From NCBI RefSeq assembly GCF_016213215.1, contig NZ_JACRAW010000041.1, positions 1 through 44,062 of the forward strand: DNA of 44,062 bases, written 5' to 3'. Positions 8,338-17,130 of this stretch are shown here, one piece after another. The stretch is from Bradyrhizobium sp. (GTDB lineage: Bacteria; Pseudomonadota; Alphaproteobacteria; Rhizobiales; Xanthobacteraceae). Position 1 is the first letter of the stretch. Each line of letters starts with the position of its first letter. Position numbers and translations under genes: made by a program. Below the pieces are notes generated by a model. It was not told where the DNA came from and ran no database searches. It saw only the letters and a list, made by a program, of their open reading frames with translations.

Positions 8338-9429
8338 TCAAGCACGCTTTGTGCTCGTGTCGATTGCCCGGCGTGACAGAGGCGTGAACCCGCGGTCGAC
8401 GAGCAGATCGGTCAGTCCGGCACCGAGCCACATGCCGCCCAACACGATCCAGGCCGTCAGCGCAAACACCGACGCGCCGGTGATTCCAGCGCCTACGGCG
8501 CAGCCGCCGGCGAGCATGGCGCCGAAGCCCATCAGCACGGCCCCGACCAGGTAGCGGCGCATGCCAAGTCCGTCGGAAAATCCTTCCAGGCGCAGCTCGC
8601 GCGCTCCTGCGGCGGCCAAAAATGATCCGAGAAAGACCCCCGGCACGATACCGAGATCAAAATCGAGCCGTACCTGCGGGCTATTGAGCACCGCCATCAG
8701 CACCTCTGCGGAAGGGCCGCTGAATGTAAGACTCTTCAGGGTCACCGGCGCGAAGGAAGCCCGCGCCAGTTCATAGGTGAATATCCAGCCGGCCACGACA
8801 GTCACGCCGGTGGCCAGCGCGGACCAAAGAAGCACCGGCGAAACCCGACTCCGAAACGCAAATACAAATCCGGCCAGCAGCCAGACCGCCCCGAATGCGA
8901 GCTTCTCCGATGTCCCACCGCCAACGAGGCTCATGATATCGCGCGACGGTCCGCCATCGACGAGCCAGAGATTGGCCAGCCATTCCCGTGCTGGAGACAA
9001 CGAGCCGCGATAGGCGGCTTGCGCCGTCACGGCGAACACTAGTCCTGATAGCAAAGCCCTCAAATTGCCATTGGCCGAAAGCACGAGCAGCCGGCTGGCG
9101 CAGCCACGTGACAGGATCATGCCGCAGCCGAACATCACGCCGCCTATCACAGCTCCGGAAATGCTGCCTTGCTGAGCGAGCTGCCGTGCCTCCGATACGT
9201 CGAGCCAGCCCAGCGCGACGCAGACCTGCGTGCCGAGCAGAGCGGCTGCAAATGTCAGGAGCCAGACCGCAAGGCGCGCCCCACCCTCCCGCCGCGAGAA
9301 TTCGACCGCGGCAGCGCGGAGGCAAAAACGGCTGCGCTGGGCAAAGAACCCGAACAATCCGCCCACCAGCAAGCCGCCGACCCAAGAGATCAGGTCTTCA
9401 CTCAAGAGATCGACGAGTTGCGTCAGCAC
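8338..9429 (-). CDS. YeeE/YedE family transporter, second paralogue, end of sox operon
   Basis: The 363-aa polytopic membrane protein has the three family cysteines in SRFCLRAA (Cys36), LSRGCASRLL and LAGGCAVGAGITG. Like its paralogues it should carry thiosulfate or a related species across the inner membrane. It starts 21 bp after the stop of the DsrE-like gene and is the last gene of the long minus-strand sox operon. It therefore should be co-produced with SoxXYZABCD and may return a partially oxidised sulfur product to the cytoplasm. The C-terminal tail is polar. Assignment to the family is firm; direction and substrate are inferred. Confidence 0.9.
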   Translation of the reverse strand: MLTQLVDLLSEDLISWVGGLLVGGLFGFFAQRSRFCLRAAAVEFSRREGGARLAVWLLTFAAALLGTQVCVALGWLDVSEARQLAQQGSISGAVIGGVMFGCGMILSRGCASRLLVLSANGNLRALLSGLVFAVTAQAAYRGSLSPAREWLANLWLVDGGPSRDIMSLVGGGTSEKLAFGAVWLLAGFVFAFRSRVSPVLLWSALATGVTVVAGWIFTYELARASFAPVTLKSLTFSGPSAEVLMAVLNSPQVRLDFDLGIVPGVFLGSFLAAAGARELRLEGFSDGLGMRRYLVGAVLMGFGAMLAGGCAVGAGITGASVFALTAWIVLGGMWLGAGLTDLLVDRGFTPLSRRAIDTSTKRA

Positions 9430-9450
9430 GGCCTGTCTCTAATGTTCACG

Positions 9451-9891
9451 TCAGGGGCGTAAATAGGCGTACCCCTGTTGTTGCAGTTCCGCCAGCCGAA
9501 CGACGCCGCCTTTCTCGGCTGCGATGAAGCCCGACGTGAGATCTTCGAGCTTGACGCCTTGCGCCTTCATTGTGTTCGCACAAGCCTCGAACGCGACACC
9601 GGCTTGCGTCAGCCGTTCCGTAGCCGCGACAATATGGGGTTGAGCGGCCAAAGCATGAAAACCTCGCAACGCCGGTCCATGAACCACTAGACGGATATCG
9701 GCCTGCCCAGGTCCGCCGACGCCATCGACATGGTTCTGGATGTTACCGAGCGCGAATACGACGCGATCGAGGTCGGCGAGGTGATAGGCCACGCGCTGGC
9801 GCTTCGGGGGGGCGGCGGCAGCCGTCTGCCGAATCGCGAAGAAGCCGAGGAGCCCTGAAAGTCCGGCGCGCAGTATCGATCGACGCTCCAT
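9451..9891 (-). CDS. Exported DsrE-like protein
   Basis: The 146-aa product has an N-terminal signal with a twin-arginine look (ERRSILRAGLSGLLGFFAI, then TAAAA), so it is probably exported, unlike the usual cytoplasmic DsrE. The mature part follows the DsrE/YchN fold: VAYHLADLDRVVFALGNIQNH, IRLVVHGPALRGF, and a single conserved Cys104 in FEACANTMKAQG, the position used for persulfide carriage in the family. It lies 8 bp after the alpha/beta hydrolase gene and 21 bp before the YeeE/YedE gene. It probably handles sulfane sulfur in the periplasm beside SoxYZ. That role is inferred from fold and context. Confidence 0.85.
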   Translation of the reverse strand: MERRSILRAGLSGLLGFFAIRQTAAAAPPKRQRVAYHLADLDRVVFALGNIQNHVDGVGGPGQADIRLVVHGPALRGFHALAAQPHIVAATERLTQAGVAFEACANTMKAQGVKLEDLTSGFIAAEKGGVVRLAELQQQGYAYLRP

Positions 9892-9899
9892 ACTTGCTC

Positions 9900-10799
9900 C
9901 TAAGGAACTTGCTTGATGAACTCGGCGATGCGATCGGCAACATCATCTGCCGCGAGATCCAGAAAGAAATGATCTGCCCCCTCGATCGTCTCGAGGCGCA
10001 CCTTCTCACTCCGCGCCAGAGGAGCGAAGGAAGCTGCCACATCAGGCACGGTCGTATCCTTCGCGGCTGCGAGCACCAGAACGGGCAATTTCAGTCCGGC
10101 AACCAGCCCAGCCGTGTCCTGGCGCGCATCGGTGGTATAAAATGAGGCGAAGGCGCGTGCCGTTACAACGGAGTTGCGGCAGTAAATGAAGCCAGGAACC
10201 GACATCCACTCTCCGCCGCGCCCTGCCGCAATATTGGCGATAGCCTCCTTGAGCAGCGGATCGAGCGGCGCCCCATAGGTCGAGAGGTAGGATGCACGCA
10301 AAGCAGCCTCGACAGATGCCGTCGCCGGCGCCAGCATCATGGCCGCCCGAACCGGCGCATCCGGACGAGCTTTCAAGTAGCGCGCGACCTGGTTGGCTCC
10401 CCGCGAATGGCCGAGAACGTAGACGCGAGGGGACAGACTCTTAGCTGCCGCAACCCAGGCTTCGATTTCAGCAATGGCATCGTCCGCCAGGTGGTCGTGT
10501 CTTACGGCACAATCGTACATGCCTTTGCGACGGTCCAGCCCCAGAGACAAGGTGTGCGACAGCGAGCCTATGCCTCGCTCGGCCAAAGCCTTGGCCAGGC
10601 CCTGTATGGTCTCCATGTCCTTGTGAGCGAGCGTGCCGTGGGTGATCACGATGAGCGGCGTGTCGGGCCCCATCGATACCGGCGTGCGCAGCGTCGCCAG
10701 CACCGCATGAGCGCCGATCGACAGCTCGCGTTCCTGCTCTGCGGCCCCAACGGGCAACAGGGACAGCAACAGCACGGTCAGTCCGATCAAACAACGCAT
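9900..10799 (-). CDS. Exported alpha/beta hydrolase in the sox operon
   Basis: The 299-aa protein has a signal peptide ending near VGAAEQ and an alpha/beta hydrolase fold. Visible elements are the oxyanion strand VITHGTLAHK, the nucleophile elbow GHSRG with Ser132, a late acidic residue (Asp248 or Asp253 in AAAKDTTVPD) and a catalytic His277 in GADHFF. It resembles dienelactone-hydrolase or dipeptidyl-peptidase-like esterases. It is placed between two exported DsrE-like genes (13 and 8 bp gaps) inside the sox operon, so the hydrolase and the DsrE proteins probably act together. Whether it cleaves a thioester, a persulfide adduct or an unrelated ester cannot be told from sequence. Confidence 0.85.
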   Translation of the reverse strand: MRCLIGLTVLLLSLLPVGAAEQERELSIGAHAVLATLRTPVSMGPDTPLIVITHGTLAHKDMETIQGLAKALAERGIGSLSHTLSLGLDRRKGMYDCAVRHDHLADDAIAEIEAWVAAAKSLSPRVYVLGHSRGANQVARYLKARPDAPVRAAMMLAPATASVEAALRASYLSTYGAPLDPLLKEAIANIAAGRGGEWMSVPGFIYCRNSVVTARAFASFYTTDARQDTAGLVAGLKLPVLVLAAAKDTTVPDVAASFAPLARSEKVRLETIEGADHFFLDLAADDVADRIAEFIKQVP

Positions 10800-10812
10800 T
10801 CAGATATCCCTG

Positions 10813-11274
10813 TCAGGGTCGAACAATCGTCCACTTCTTCTCAGAGAACTCAAGCAGCGCGGCTACGCCTGCCTCCACAACCCTGGCCTTTGCCATCAAC
10901 GGAGGCCGCCTGCCCTCCTTGGCCGTGAGCGCATCCAGCGTATTGCCGCAGGCGACAAAGCTCACATTGGGCATCGCTTTTGCAAAGTTCGCCATTCGCT
11001 CCCTGACCGGTGAGCGATCCTCAAGCAGCAGATCCAGGCCGCCGTTGAAGGCAACGACCACGATATCGACTTCTTCCCCGCGACCCGAATAGTAGCGGGA
11101 CACGTTGGCGGCGATATCCAGCACCGCGCGCATTTTCGCCGGATCGTCGTCGCTGATCTGAAGAGCGAGCCGGTGCGGGTCTGCAGCCCCGACAGGGCTC
11201 GCCAGGATGGTCGCGAGCAAAATTGAGGACAGAGCAACGAATAACGCGCGGCGGCTCGGTTCTGCTCGGCTCAC
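10813..11274 (-). CDS. Exported DsrE-like protein, second copy
   Basis: From a GTG start at 11274 that overlaps the soxD stop by four bases (GTGA), the product is 153 aa. It has a signal peptide (RALFVALSSILLATILASPVGA) and a DsrE-like mature domain: HRLALQISDDDPAKMRAVL, VDIVVVAFNGGLDLLL and Cys109 in FVACGNTLDAL. The Cys-x-Asn-Thr motif is shared with the other DsrE-like protein of this operon. A longer frame runs upstream into soxD and is not the real start. Together the two proteins could form a periplasmic sulfur-carrier pair. Fold assignment is good, role inferred. Confidence 0.8.
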   Translation of the reverse strand: MSRAEPSRRALFVALSSILLATILASPVGAADPHRLALQISDDDPAKMRAVLDIAANVSRYYSGRGEEVDIVVVAFNGGLDLLLEDRSPVRERMANFAKAMPNVSFVACGNTLDALTAKEGRRPPLMAKARVVEAGVAALLEFSEKKWTIVRP

Positions 11275-11963
11275 TCGACGCCTCGTGACTTGCCGCCTTT
11301 GGAATCGTCCGGCGTCACGTCGATGGCCATTGCGCGGCTGGTGATCTTCACCGGCCCCAGGCAATCCTTCATGCACGGATTTGTCTGCCAGAACGACCTT
11401 TCTGCGGTCGAGCGGTCATCCATGATAAAGCCCTGCTCGTTTGGCATTTTGGTCGCGGCGAGATTCTTGTTGTTGAGCTCGAAATTCTGGTCGCTGATGA
11501 TATCGTTGAGATAGAGAACGTAGGCCACCAACGCATAGTATTCGTTTGCCGACAACGACTCGGCATTGCCATACGGCATGGCATGACGAATATAGTCGAA
11601 GACGGTCGTGGCATATGGCCAGTAAGAGCCCACCGTCTTGACCGGGTTGTCGCTCGTCAGGGATCCCTTGCCGCCCGCCAAGACCGGCCAACGGCCATTG
11701 CCCTCGCCGAATTCGCCGTGGCAGCTGGAGCAATTGTCCATGAACAGCTTTTCGCCCTCCGCGACAGTACCCTTCCCTTCCGGCAGGCCCTGCCCGTCAG
11801 GCCTCACGTCGATGTCCCAGCCGCGGATCTCCTCCGGAGTAGGCGCGCGCCCGATGTTGTACTTCGGCCCGACCTTCGCATCCGCCTTACTCTGCGCCAG
11901 CGCCGGCGTACCGATCGCCAATCCGAGCATGACCAAGGAAAGCAGCCTAGGCAACTTCGACAT
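11271..11963 (-). CDS. soxD: SoxD, cytochrome c subunit of sulfur dehydrogenase (short, monohaem)
   Basis: SoxD takes electrons from the SoxC molybdenum subunit when the Cys-bound sulfane on SoxY is oxidised. The product is 230 aa with a signal peptide ending near ALAQS, the SoxD-type EIRGWDIDVRPDG block, one haem motif CSSCH (Cys78-His82), and a long C-terminal tail with NPCMKDC. The start at 11963 (ATG after a GAGG) overlaps the end of soxC by 17 bases, showing translational coupling. The well-known Paracoccus SoxD is about 380 aa with two haems, so this is a shortened single-haem type. The tail cysteines do not form CxxCH. Confidence 0.9.
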   Translation of the reverse strand: MSKLPRLLSLVMLGLAIGTPALAQSKADAKVGPKYNIGRAPTPEEIRGWDIDVRPDGQGLPEGKGTVAEGEKLFMDNCSSCHGEFGEGNGRWPVLAGGKGSLTSDNPVKTVGSYWPYATTVFDYIRHAMPYGNAESLSANEYYALVAYVLYLNDIISDQNFELNNKNLAATKMPNEQGFIMDDRSTAERSFWQTNPCMKDCLGPVKITSRAMAIDVTPDDSKGGKSRGVE

Positions 11964-13215
11964 TCTCAACCTCACCATTGGCCTGCACGTGCCAGGTCTG
12001 GATCCCATTGTTGTGGTAGATTGAATTGACGCCGCGGATCTTGCGCAGTTCGGCCTTGCTTGGCTGCACGTATCCGGTTTCGTCCTGCACCCGCGATTGC
12101 AGCAACAGCGGCTCACCGTTCCAGTCGAACTCGTAGTAGAAACGCGTGAGGGCCTTGTCGAGGATGGGACCGTCAAGCCGGGCGGGACGCCAGTTGCGTC
12201 CGCCGTCCAGGGACACATCGACACGCTTGAGTTTGCCGTTGCCGCTCCATGCCAGACCGGAAATGATGGTGAACCCCTTGCCATGCTTGATCGGCGCTTG
12301 CGGGCTCGGGCTGGTGATCACCGACTTGGCGTCCATCACCCAACTGAAGCGGCGGGCCTTCCCGTTCGGCAGCAGGTCGGTGTACTTAGATGTCTCCTCT
12401 CGGGTGTGCCAGGGCCGATCGCCCACCTTGATCCGTCGCAACCATTTGACCCAGAGGTTACCCTGCCATCCGGGCACCACAAGCCGCATCGGGTAACCCT
12501 GCTCGGGGTATAGCGCTTCGCCATTCATCTTATATGCAATGATGCAGTCATCGAGCGCCTTCTCGATCGGCAGGCTCCGGTCCATCGCAGCAGCATCCGC
12601 ACCTTCGACCAACAACCATTTTCCGCTGCTCTTGACGCCCGCCTCTTCGAGCAGCGTCCGCAACGACACCCCCGTATACTGAACGCAGTGGATCATGCCA
12701 TGAGTGAACTGGCAGCCGTTGAGCTGGGCGCCCCGCCACTCCATGCCCGAATTGGCAGCGCACTCCATGAAATGGATGCGGTTGACGCGTGGATAACGTT
12801 TCAATTCCTCTAATGTCAGGATCAACGGACGATCGACCAAACCGTGGATCATCAGGCGGTGATCGGCCGGATCGATCTCCGCAATACCGCCATGATGCCG
12901 CTCGAAGCACAGGCCGTTCGGAGTAATAATGCCTTCGAGCTCATGCAGCGGCGTGAAGCTGACCGAGGACTCGCGCGATGCCGTCAGCCATTCGACGTCG
13001 CGCCGGATGACATCCTTTTCGAATTTCGACGGCTTGCCGTAGGGCCGCACGGCAACGCCATCGCCGAGAACACGCGTCCATTCCGGAACGTTCGGGGGCT
13101 GGTTCGCGGGATTTCCACCCGCGCCTGCACGAGATGCAAGGAGCGTCGCAGCAGCGCCGGCGCCAGCAGCGAGGAGACTGCGTCTGGAGTGCTGTGGATT
13201 ATCCGTCTTCGACAT
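11947..13215 (-). CDS. soxC: SoxC, molybdenum subunit of sulfur dehydrogenase
   Basis: SoxC belongs to the sulfite oxidase family and oxidises sulfane sulfur bound to SoxY in the periplasm. The 422-aa protein has a Tat signal (SRRSLLAAGAGAAATLL), a sulfite-oxidase molybdopterin domain with the Mo-ligand Cys152 in HFMECAANSG, and the C-terminal dimerisation domain (SPSPQ..., SGLAWSGNGKLKRVDVSLDG). The ATG at 13215 is used because it follows a purine-rich stretch; a GTG at 13224 overlapping the soxB stop is also possible. It overlaps soxD by 17 bases. SoxC together with SoxD marks the complete pathway that does not deposit sulfur globules. Confidence 0.95.
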   Translation of the reverse strand: MSKTDNPQHSRRSLLAAGAGAAATLLASRAGAGGNPANQPPNVPEWTRVLGDGVAVRPYGKPSKFEKDVIRRDVEWLTASRESSVSFTPLHELEGIITPNGLCFERHHGGIAEIDPADHRLMIHGLVDRPLILTLEELKRYPRVNRIHFMECAANSGMEWRGAQLNGCQFTHGMIHCVQYTGVSLRTLLEEAGVKSSGKWLLVEGADAAAMDRSLPIEKALDDCIIAYKMNGEALYPEQGYPMRLVVPGWQGNLWVKWLRRIKVGDRPWHTREETSKYTDLLPNGKARRFSWVMDAKSVITSPSPQAPIKHGKGFTIISGLAWSGNGKLKRVDVSLDGGRNWRPARLDGPILDKALTRFYYEFDWNGEPLLLQSRVQDETGYVQPSKAELRKIRGVNSIYHNNGIQTWHVQANGEVENVEVA

Positions 13216-13220
13216 CGATC

Positions 13221-14915
13221 TCACGCTCCGGTAACTTTTACCGCTCTGTTGGGTTCGAGACGAACCGTCTTCTGACGCATCAGATAGTTCGAGATGACCT
13301 CCCAGATCGGCGGCCCCTCGGTTCCTTCGTTGACGCTGGCCCAGCCCGTAACCTGATATTCCTTGGAAGGATCGATTGGCGCGCCCCTCTTGACCAGCCG
13401 CATGTCGGAGATGCGCTGGCCCTGGGGCCTTGCCACGTCGATGGCATAGGAGAGTCCGCCGATCCGCACCATGTCGCCGCCCTGCTGATAATAGGGGTCA
13501 ACGTTGAAGAGATTATCGGCCACGTCCTCGATGATCTCCTTGAGCCGGGCACCCGTCATCCCGATGCGGTAGACGGCCGGATACGTGATCGCGGTGGCGT
13601 TGGTGACATCTTCAAAGGTGATGTCCTCACCCGGCAGCACGCTCGTGCCCCAACGAAAGCCCGGCGATAGTGCGATCTCCGCATCGCGCTCCTGCAGCAG
13701 CGCCTGGCAGATCAGGTCGTCGAAGGTTCCGTTGAAATTACCGCGCCGATAAAGCAGCGATTCGGTCTTGCCGAGGACCTTGGAAAGGTCGCTCGCGAAC
13801 GGCTTTCGCACCTCCGCAATCTTCCCGGCCATCTCCGCGTCGGGTGTGATGACTTCCGAGAACAATGGAATGAGCTTGTAACGGAAGGCCTTAACCTCAC
13901 CGTCCCGAACGTCGAGATCGAGCCGGGATACGAATTTTCCGGAAGATCCCGACGCGATCAGCAGCGTTTTGCCGACCTTGACCGCCTCCGGCAGGGCGTC
14001 ATGGGTGTGCCCGGTCAGGATGACGTCGATCCCCTTGACGTGACCGGCCAGCTTGCGGTCGACATCGAATCCATTGTGCGAAAGCAGCACCACGAGCTGC
14101 GCGCCACCCTTGCGCGCCTTGTCGACCTGCGCCTGGACGTCTTCTTCGCGCACCCCGAACGACCAATTCGGAATCATCCACCGCGGATTGGCGACCGGCG
14201 TGTACGGAAACGCCTGCCCGAGCACCGCGATCTTCACGCCACCGCGTTCGAGCGTGGTCGATGCTTCGAAAGCGGCTTCATTCCACTCCGTGTCGCGGAT
14301 GTTGAGCCCGAGGAAGGGGAAACCGAGTCCCTCGATCGCCTGCTTGACGCGGTCGGTCCCGTACGTGAACTCCCAGTGACCAGTCATCGCATCGGGCTTC
14401 AGCAGAGCCATGCAGTCGATCATGTCCTGGCCACGCGTCTTGAGCGACGACCACGAGCCCTGCCAGGTATCGCCGCCGTCGAGCAGAAGCACCTTGTCGC
14501 CGCGCTCCGCGCGGATGGCCTTGATGACGGTGGCGGCCCGATCCAGACCGCCGATCTTGCCATAGGTCTTGGCCAGCGCTTCGAAATCGTCCGAGGTGAG
14601 CGCGTATGCAGCAGACGAGCCGGGAGGAATGCCGAAACGCGCGAGGAAATCTTTGCCCGTGATATGCGGCGGCAATCCCTTGGCTTCGCCCACGCCGAGA
14701 TTGATCGACGGCTCGCGGAAGTGGAGCGGCATCAGCTGACCATGAATGTCCGTGACATGCACGATGGTAACGTTGCCGACCGCCTCGAAAGCCAGCAGCT
14801 CCCTCTGGGTCAACCGCTGCTGGGCTACTGCCCTGCCCAACCCGCCAATACCCGTTCCGGTGGCAAGCGCAGCCGTAGCAGCGGCAACCTGAATGAATTC
14901 GCGGCGCGAAATCAT
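13221..14915 (-). CDS. soxB: SoxB, thiosulfohydrolase
   Basis: SoxB is the dinuclear-manganese hydrolase that releases sulfate from SoxY-bound S-sulfocysteine. The 564-aa protein has a Tat-type signal (SRREFIQVAAATAALATG) and a 5'-nucleotidase-family fold. Metal-binding motifs are HVTDIHGQ (Asp56, His58), DGGDTWQGS, the GHWEF box, SHNG and TGHTHD. The C-terminal nucleotidase domain is complete with WASVNEGTEGPPIW near the end. Length and motifs match the family. It follows soxA by 34 bp and overlaps or abuts soxC. Confidence 0.96.
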   Translation of the reverse strand: MISRREFIQVAAATAALATGTGIGGLGRAVAQQRLTQRELLAFEAVGNVTIVHVTDIHGQLMPLHFREPSINLGVGEAKGLPPHITGKDFLARFGIPPGSSAAYALTSDDFEALAKTYGKIGGLDRAATVIKAIRAERGDKVLLLDGGDTWQGSWSSLKTRGQDMIDCMALLKPDAMTGHWEFTYGTDRVKQAIEGLGFPFLGLNIRDTEWNEAAFEASTTLERGGVKIAVLGQAFPYTPVANPRWMIPNWSFGVREEDVQAQVDKARKGGAQLVVLLSHNGFDVDRKLAGHVKGIDVILTGHTHDALPEAVKVGKTLLIASGSSGKFVSRLDLDVRDGEVKAFRYKLIPLFSEVITPDAEMAGKIAEVRKPFASDLSKVLGKTESLLYRRGNFNGTFDDLICQALLQERDAEIALSPGFRWGTSVLPGEDITFEDVTNATAITYPAVYRIGMTGARLKEIIEDVADNLFNVDPYYQQGGDMVRIGGLSYAIDVARPQGQRISDMRLVKRGAPIDPSKEYQVTGWASVNEGTEGPPIWEVISNYLMRQKTVRLEPNRAVKVTGA

Positions 14916-14949
14916 GCGTTCCGTTTCCTACCTGATCGAAAAAAGCCGT

Positions 14950-15774
14950 TTAGTTGCGGACCGCAGGGGTCTCCACCGGCAATCCGATGCCGCGCCAGGC
15001 CACGTAGAGCTCGAGCGCGAGAAATTCATCCGACAATGGCTTGAACGGTTCGGCACGGACGTCGAACATGCAGCCCTCGAAGCGCTCATGCAGCGGGACC
15101 AGCCGCTGGTCACGGAGCCGATAGGTGGGAAACCCGTTGGTCTGCCCCTGGCTCAGGAAATCGGCGCGCATAAATTTGCCGTTGTTCCGCTCGTGGCAGG
15201 ATTCGCAGGCGAGATCGAGCTGGCCGTACCGGGTATAGTAGATCTGCTTGCCGCGCTCGAACCATTGCAAAATCGGCCCGTCCGTCTTCACGCTGACCGG
15301 CATGCCGCGCGACTGATACCGCACGAAGGCGGTCATATCGGTCAACGGCTGGGACCTGAATGCCCAAGGCTCAGCCTTCATCTTCTCGGTGCGGCAAATG
15401 TTGATTCGCTGTTCCAGATTGACCGGCTTGTTGAGCTTGTCGTCCCATTTCGGCATGGCCGCGCCGACACCATTCATGCTCTTTTCCGCCTCGCCGTGGC
15501 AGCTCATGCACGACTTGCCTTCATTGCCCTCGGCCTTCTTCCAAACATCAGCGGCGCGCTCGACGGCGAGGAAACCAGGATTTTCCAGATCATCGTCCTG
15601 CAGCGCACGGGTTTCCTTGGTGCGGAATTCGTAGCCGGAAATGATCGTCTTGAAGACGTGACCGCGGGGCGCGGGAATGCCCTTACGCTCGGCTTCCTGT
15701 GCCGATGCGCACACTCCCCCGAGCGCGACTGCGGCGAGGGCGGCGGCAACCAGGCCAACATAGCGATACTGCAT
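14950..15774 (-). CDS. soxA: SoxA, dihaem cytochrome c subunit of SoxXA
   Basis: SoxA with SoxX joins thiosulfate to the SoxY carrier cysteine. The 274-aa protein has a signal peptide ending near CASAQ and two haem motifs, CMSCH (89-93) and CESCH (190-194). The ligand/active-site Cys235 lies in RFEGCMFDVRAEP, where the family carries a cysteine persulfide. This is the two-haem SoxA class. It lies 29 bp after soxZ and 34 bp before soxB. Confidence 0.96.
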   Translation of the reverse strand: MQYRYVGLVAAALAAVALGGVCASAQEAERKGIPAPRGHVFKTIISGYEFRTKETRALQDDDLENPGFLAVERAADVWKKAEGNEGKSCMSCHGEAEKSMNGVGAAMPKWDDKLNKPVNLEQRINICRTEKMKAEPWAFRSQPLTDMTAFVRYQSRGMPVSVKTDGPILQWFERGKQIYYTRYGQLDLACESCHERNNGKFMRADFLSQGQTNGFPTYRLRDQRLVPLHERFEGCMFDVRAEPFKPLSDEFLALELYVAWRGIGLPVETPAVRN

Positions 15775-15803
15775 TCGCGCTCTCCTTTGACGCTTTGGCC
15801 GGC

Positions 15804-16130
15804 TCAGGCCTTAAGGGCGATTTTCTCCTCGGCCGTGATCACCGAGCCGTCGTCGTCGGTCCAGGCGAACTTGAACGTGCCTGCCTCCTCGATCCTGGCG
15901 TTAAATTGGATGTAAGGATTGGCCGAGATTGCCGGCTCCAATGTGCAGGCAAATACGGGCTTGCCGTTGAGCTCGCAGGTGAAGCCGTTGATAATCTTGC
16001 GCGGAATGGGCTTTCCCTGCGCGTCCTTGCGCTGGCCCGACTCCATCACGTGCGATACGAGGGTCTTGATCTGGATGATCTCACCCTTTGCGGCTTCCTT
16101 CGGAAGCTTGATACGCGGTTTTTCTGCCAT
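15804..16130 (-). CDS. soxZ: SoxZ, sulfur-carrier complex subunit
   Basis: SoxZ pairs with SoxY to form the carrier on which thiosulfate is oxidised. The 108-aa protein has no signal peptide, as usual, because it is exported with SoxY. It shows the family start IKLPKEAAKGEIIQIKTLVSH, the conserved ESGQRKDAQGKPIPRKIING segment and a C-terminal FKFAWTDDDGSV block. It lies 18 bp after soxY. Confidence 0.96.
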   Translation of the reverse strand: MAEKPRIKLPKEAAKGEIIQIKTLVSHVMESGQRKDAQGKPIPRKIINGFTCELNGKPVFACTLEPAISANPYIQFNARIEEAGTFKFAWTDDDGSVITAEEKIALKA

Positions 16131-16148
16131 GATCCTTCTCTCCCTGCC

Positions 16149-16601
16149 TCAGCCGCCGCAGCCGCCGATCGTGACTTTCACGGTCTTTCGTTCCGTAAAC
16201 AGCGACCCATCGCTCATCCTGGCGATCGCGATGACATTCTGGGTTGCCGCAAGGCGAATGCGGATCGATGCCTCCGCCTTGCCGGATAGCGGCGTAAACA
16301 TGAGCGTCGCAACACCTGAGTTCGGATTGCCGTCGGCCACGATCATTACTTCCTTGACGTAGGAGTCAGCCGTCATCGGACTCTCGACGTTGAGCACCAG
16401 CGGGACCGTGTTGCCGTTCTCGGCGATCTCCGGCAAGTCGAGCGCGATCCTGCCTTTCGTCGGCTCCTTGCCACCGGTAAACTTGGCGATCGACTGCGCC
16501 GCGTCATTGCTCACTTGGGCATGCGCAGCCATTGGCATCATCGTCAGCGCGACGAAGCCGCCCCCGAGCGCGAACGCTTGCCTTCGATTGATGGCTGTCA
16601 T
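16149..16601 (-). CDS. soxY: SoxY, sulfur-carrier protein
   Basis: SoxY holds the sulfur intermediates on a C-terminal cysteine. The 150-aa product has a Tat-like signal (NRRQAFALGGGFVALTMMP) and ends in the diagnostic swinging arm GGCGG, with the carrier Cys148 in the third-last position. The core has VPLVLNVESPMTADSYV and the metal-free immunoglobulin-like pattern of the family. It lies 18 bp after soxX and 18 bp before soxZ. Confidence 0.97.
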   Translation of the reverse strand: MTAINRRQAFALGGGFVALTMMPMAAHAQVSNDAAQSIAKFTGGKEPTKGRIALDLPEIAENGNTVPLVLNVESPMTADSYVKEVMIVADGNPNSGVATLMFTPLSGKAEASIRIRLAATQNVIAIARMSDGSLFTERKTVKVTIGGCGG

Positions 16602-16619
16602 CTCAATTCCTCCTGAGCG

Positions 16620-17063
16620 TCACTTCAAAGTTCCGAGAAAGGCGACGATGTCCTCGACCTGCGCCGCCGAAAGGATCGTCTTGCCGGCGAATTGCGGACG
16701 CACGCGATTGAGCCTGTCGTTCTTGTAGAAGGCGGGCATCACGGTTTCCGCAAAGATGCGCTTAGGGTCGGCGACGATGAGACGCAGCTGCGCCTCGCTG
16801 TAGCGGCCGGCAACCCCGTCCAGCGAGGGGCCGAACTCGCCATGAAATTCCGCTGATTTCAGGCTGGTCACCTGATGGCAGGCGAGGCAATTCCCGAGCG
16901 TGCGCGTGAGAAAAACCTTTTTGCCGACATCAGGATTACCCGGCGCGCCCGTCAATGACTTGGGAAGGGCTCCGTCGACGACTTCCAAGCCGATCGGTTG
17001 CTGCGCCGAAGCGCAGGTCGCGGACAGCAAGAATACCAAAGCAGCCGAGCTGAGGCGGCGCAT
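16620..17063 (-). CDS. soxX: SoxX, monohaem cytochrome c subunit of SoxXA
   Basis: SoxX accepts electrons from SoxA in the SoxXA complex. The 147-aa protein has a signal peptide ending at CASAQQ, a haem motif CLACH (59-63), a GEFGPSLDGVAGRY segment and a methionine ligand in ETVMPAF. It is the first gene of the minus-strand operon that continues through soxYZABCD and the DsrE/hydrolase/transporter genes. Its promoter should lie in the 140-bp gap upstream, which holds degenerate operator half-sites. Confidence 0.95.
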   Translation of the reverse strand: MRRLSSAALVFLLSATCASAQQPIGLEVVDGALPKSLTGAPGNPDVGKKVFLTRTLGNCLACHQVTSLKSAEFHGEFGPSLDGVAGRYSEAQLRLIVADPKRIFAETVMPAFYKNDRLNRVRPQFAGKTILSAAQVEDIVAFLGTLK

Positions 17064-17130
17064 GTTTCCATCCCTTGCGAGGCATCCCTCGCGTTCGTTT
17101 CTTGTGTGACGGACTCTGCCTGTCCATCAA

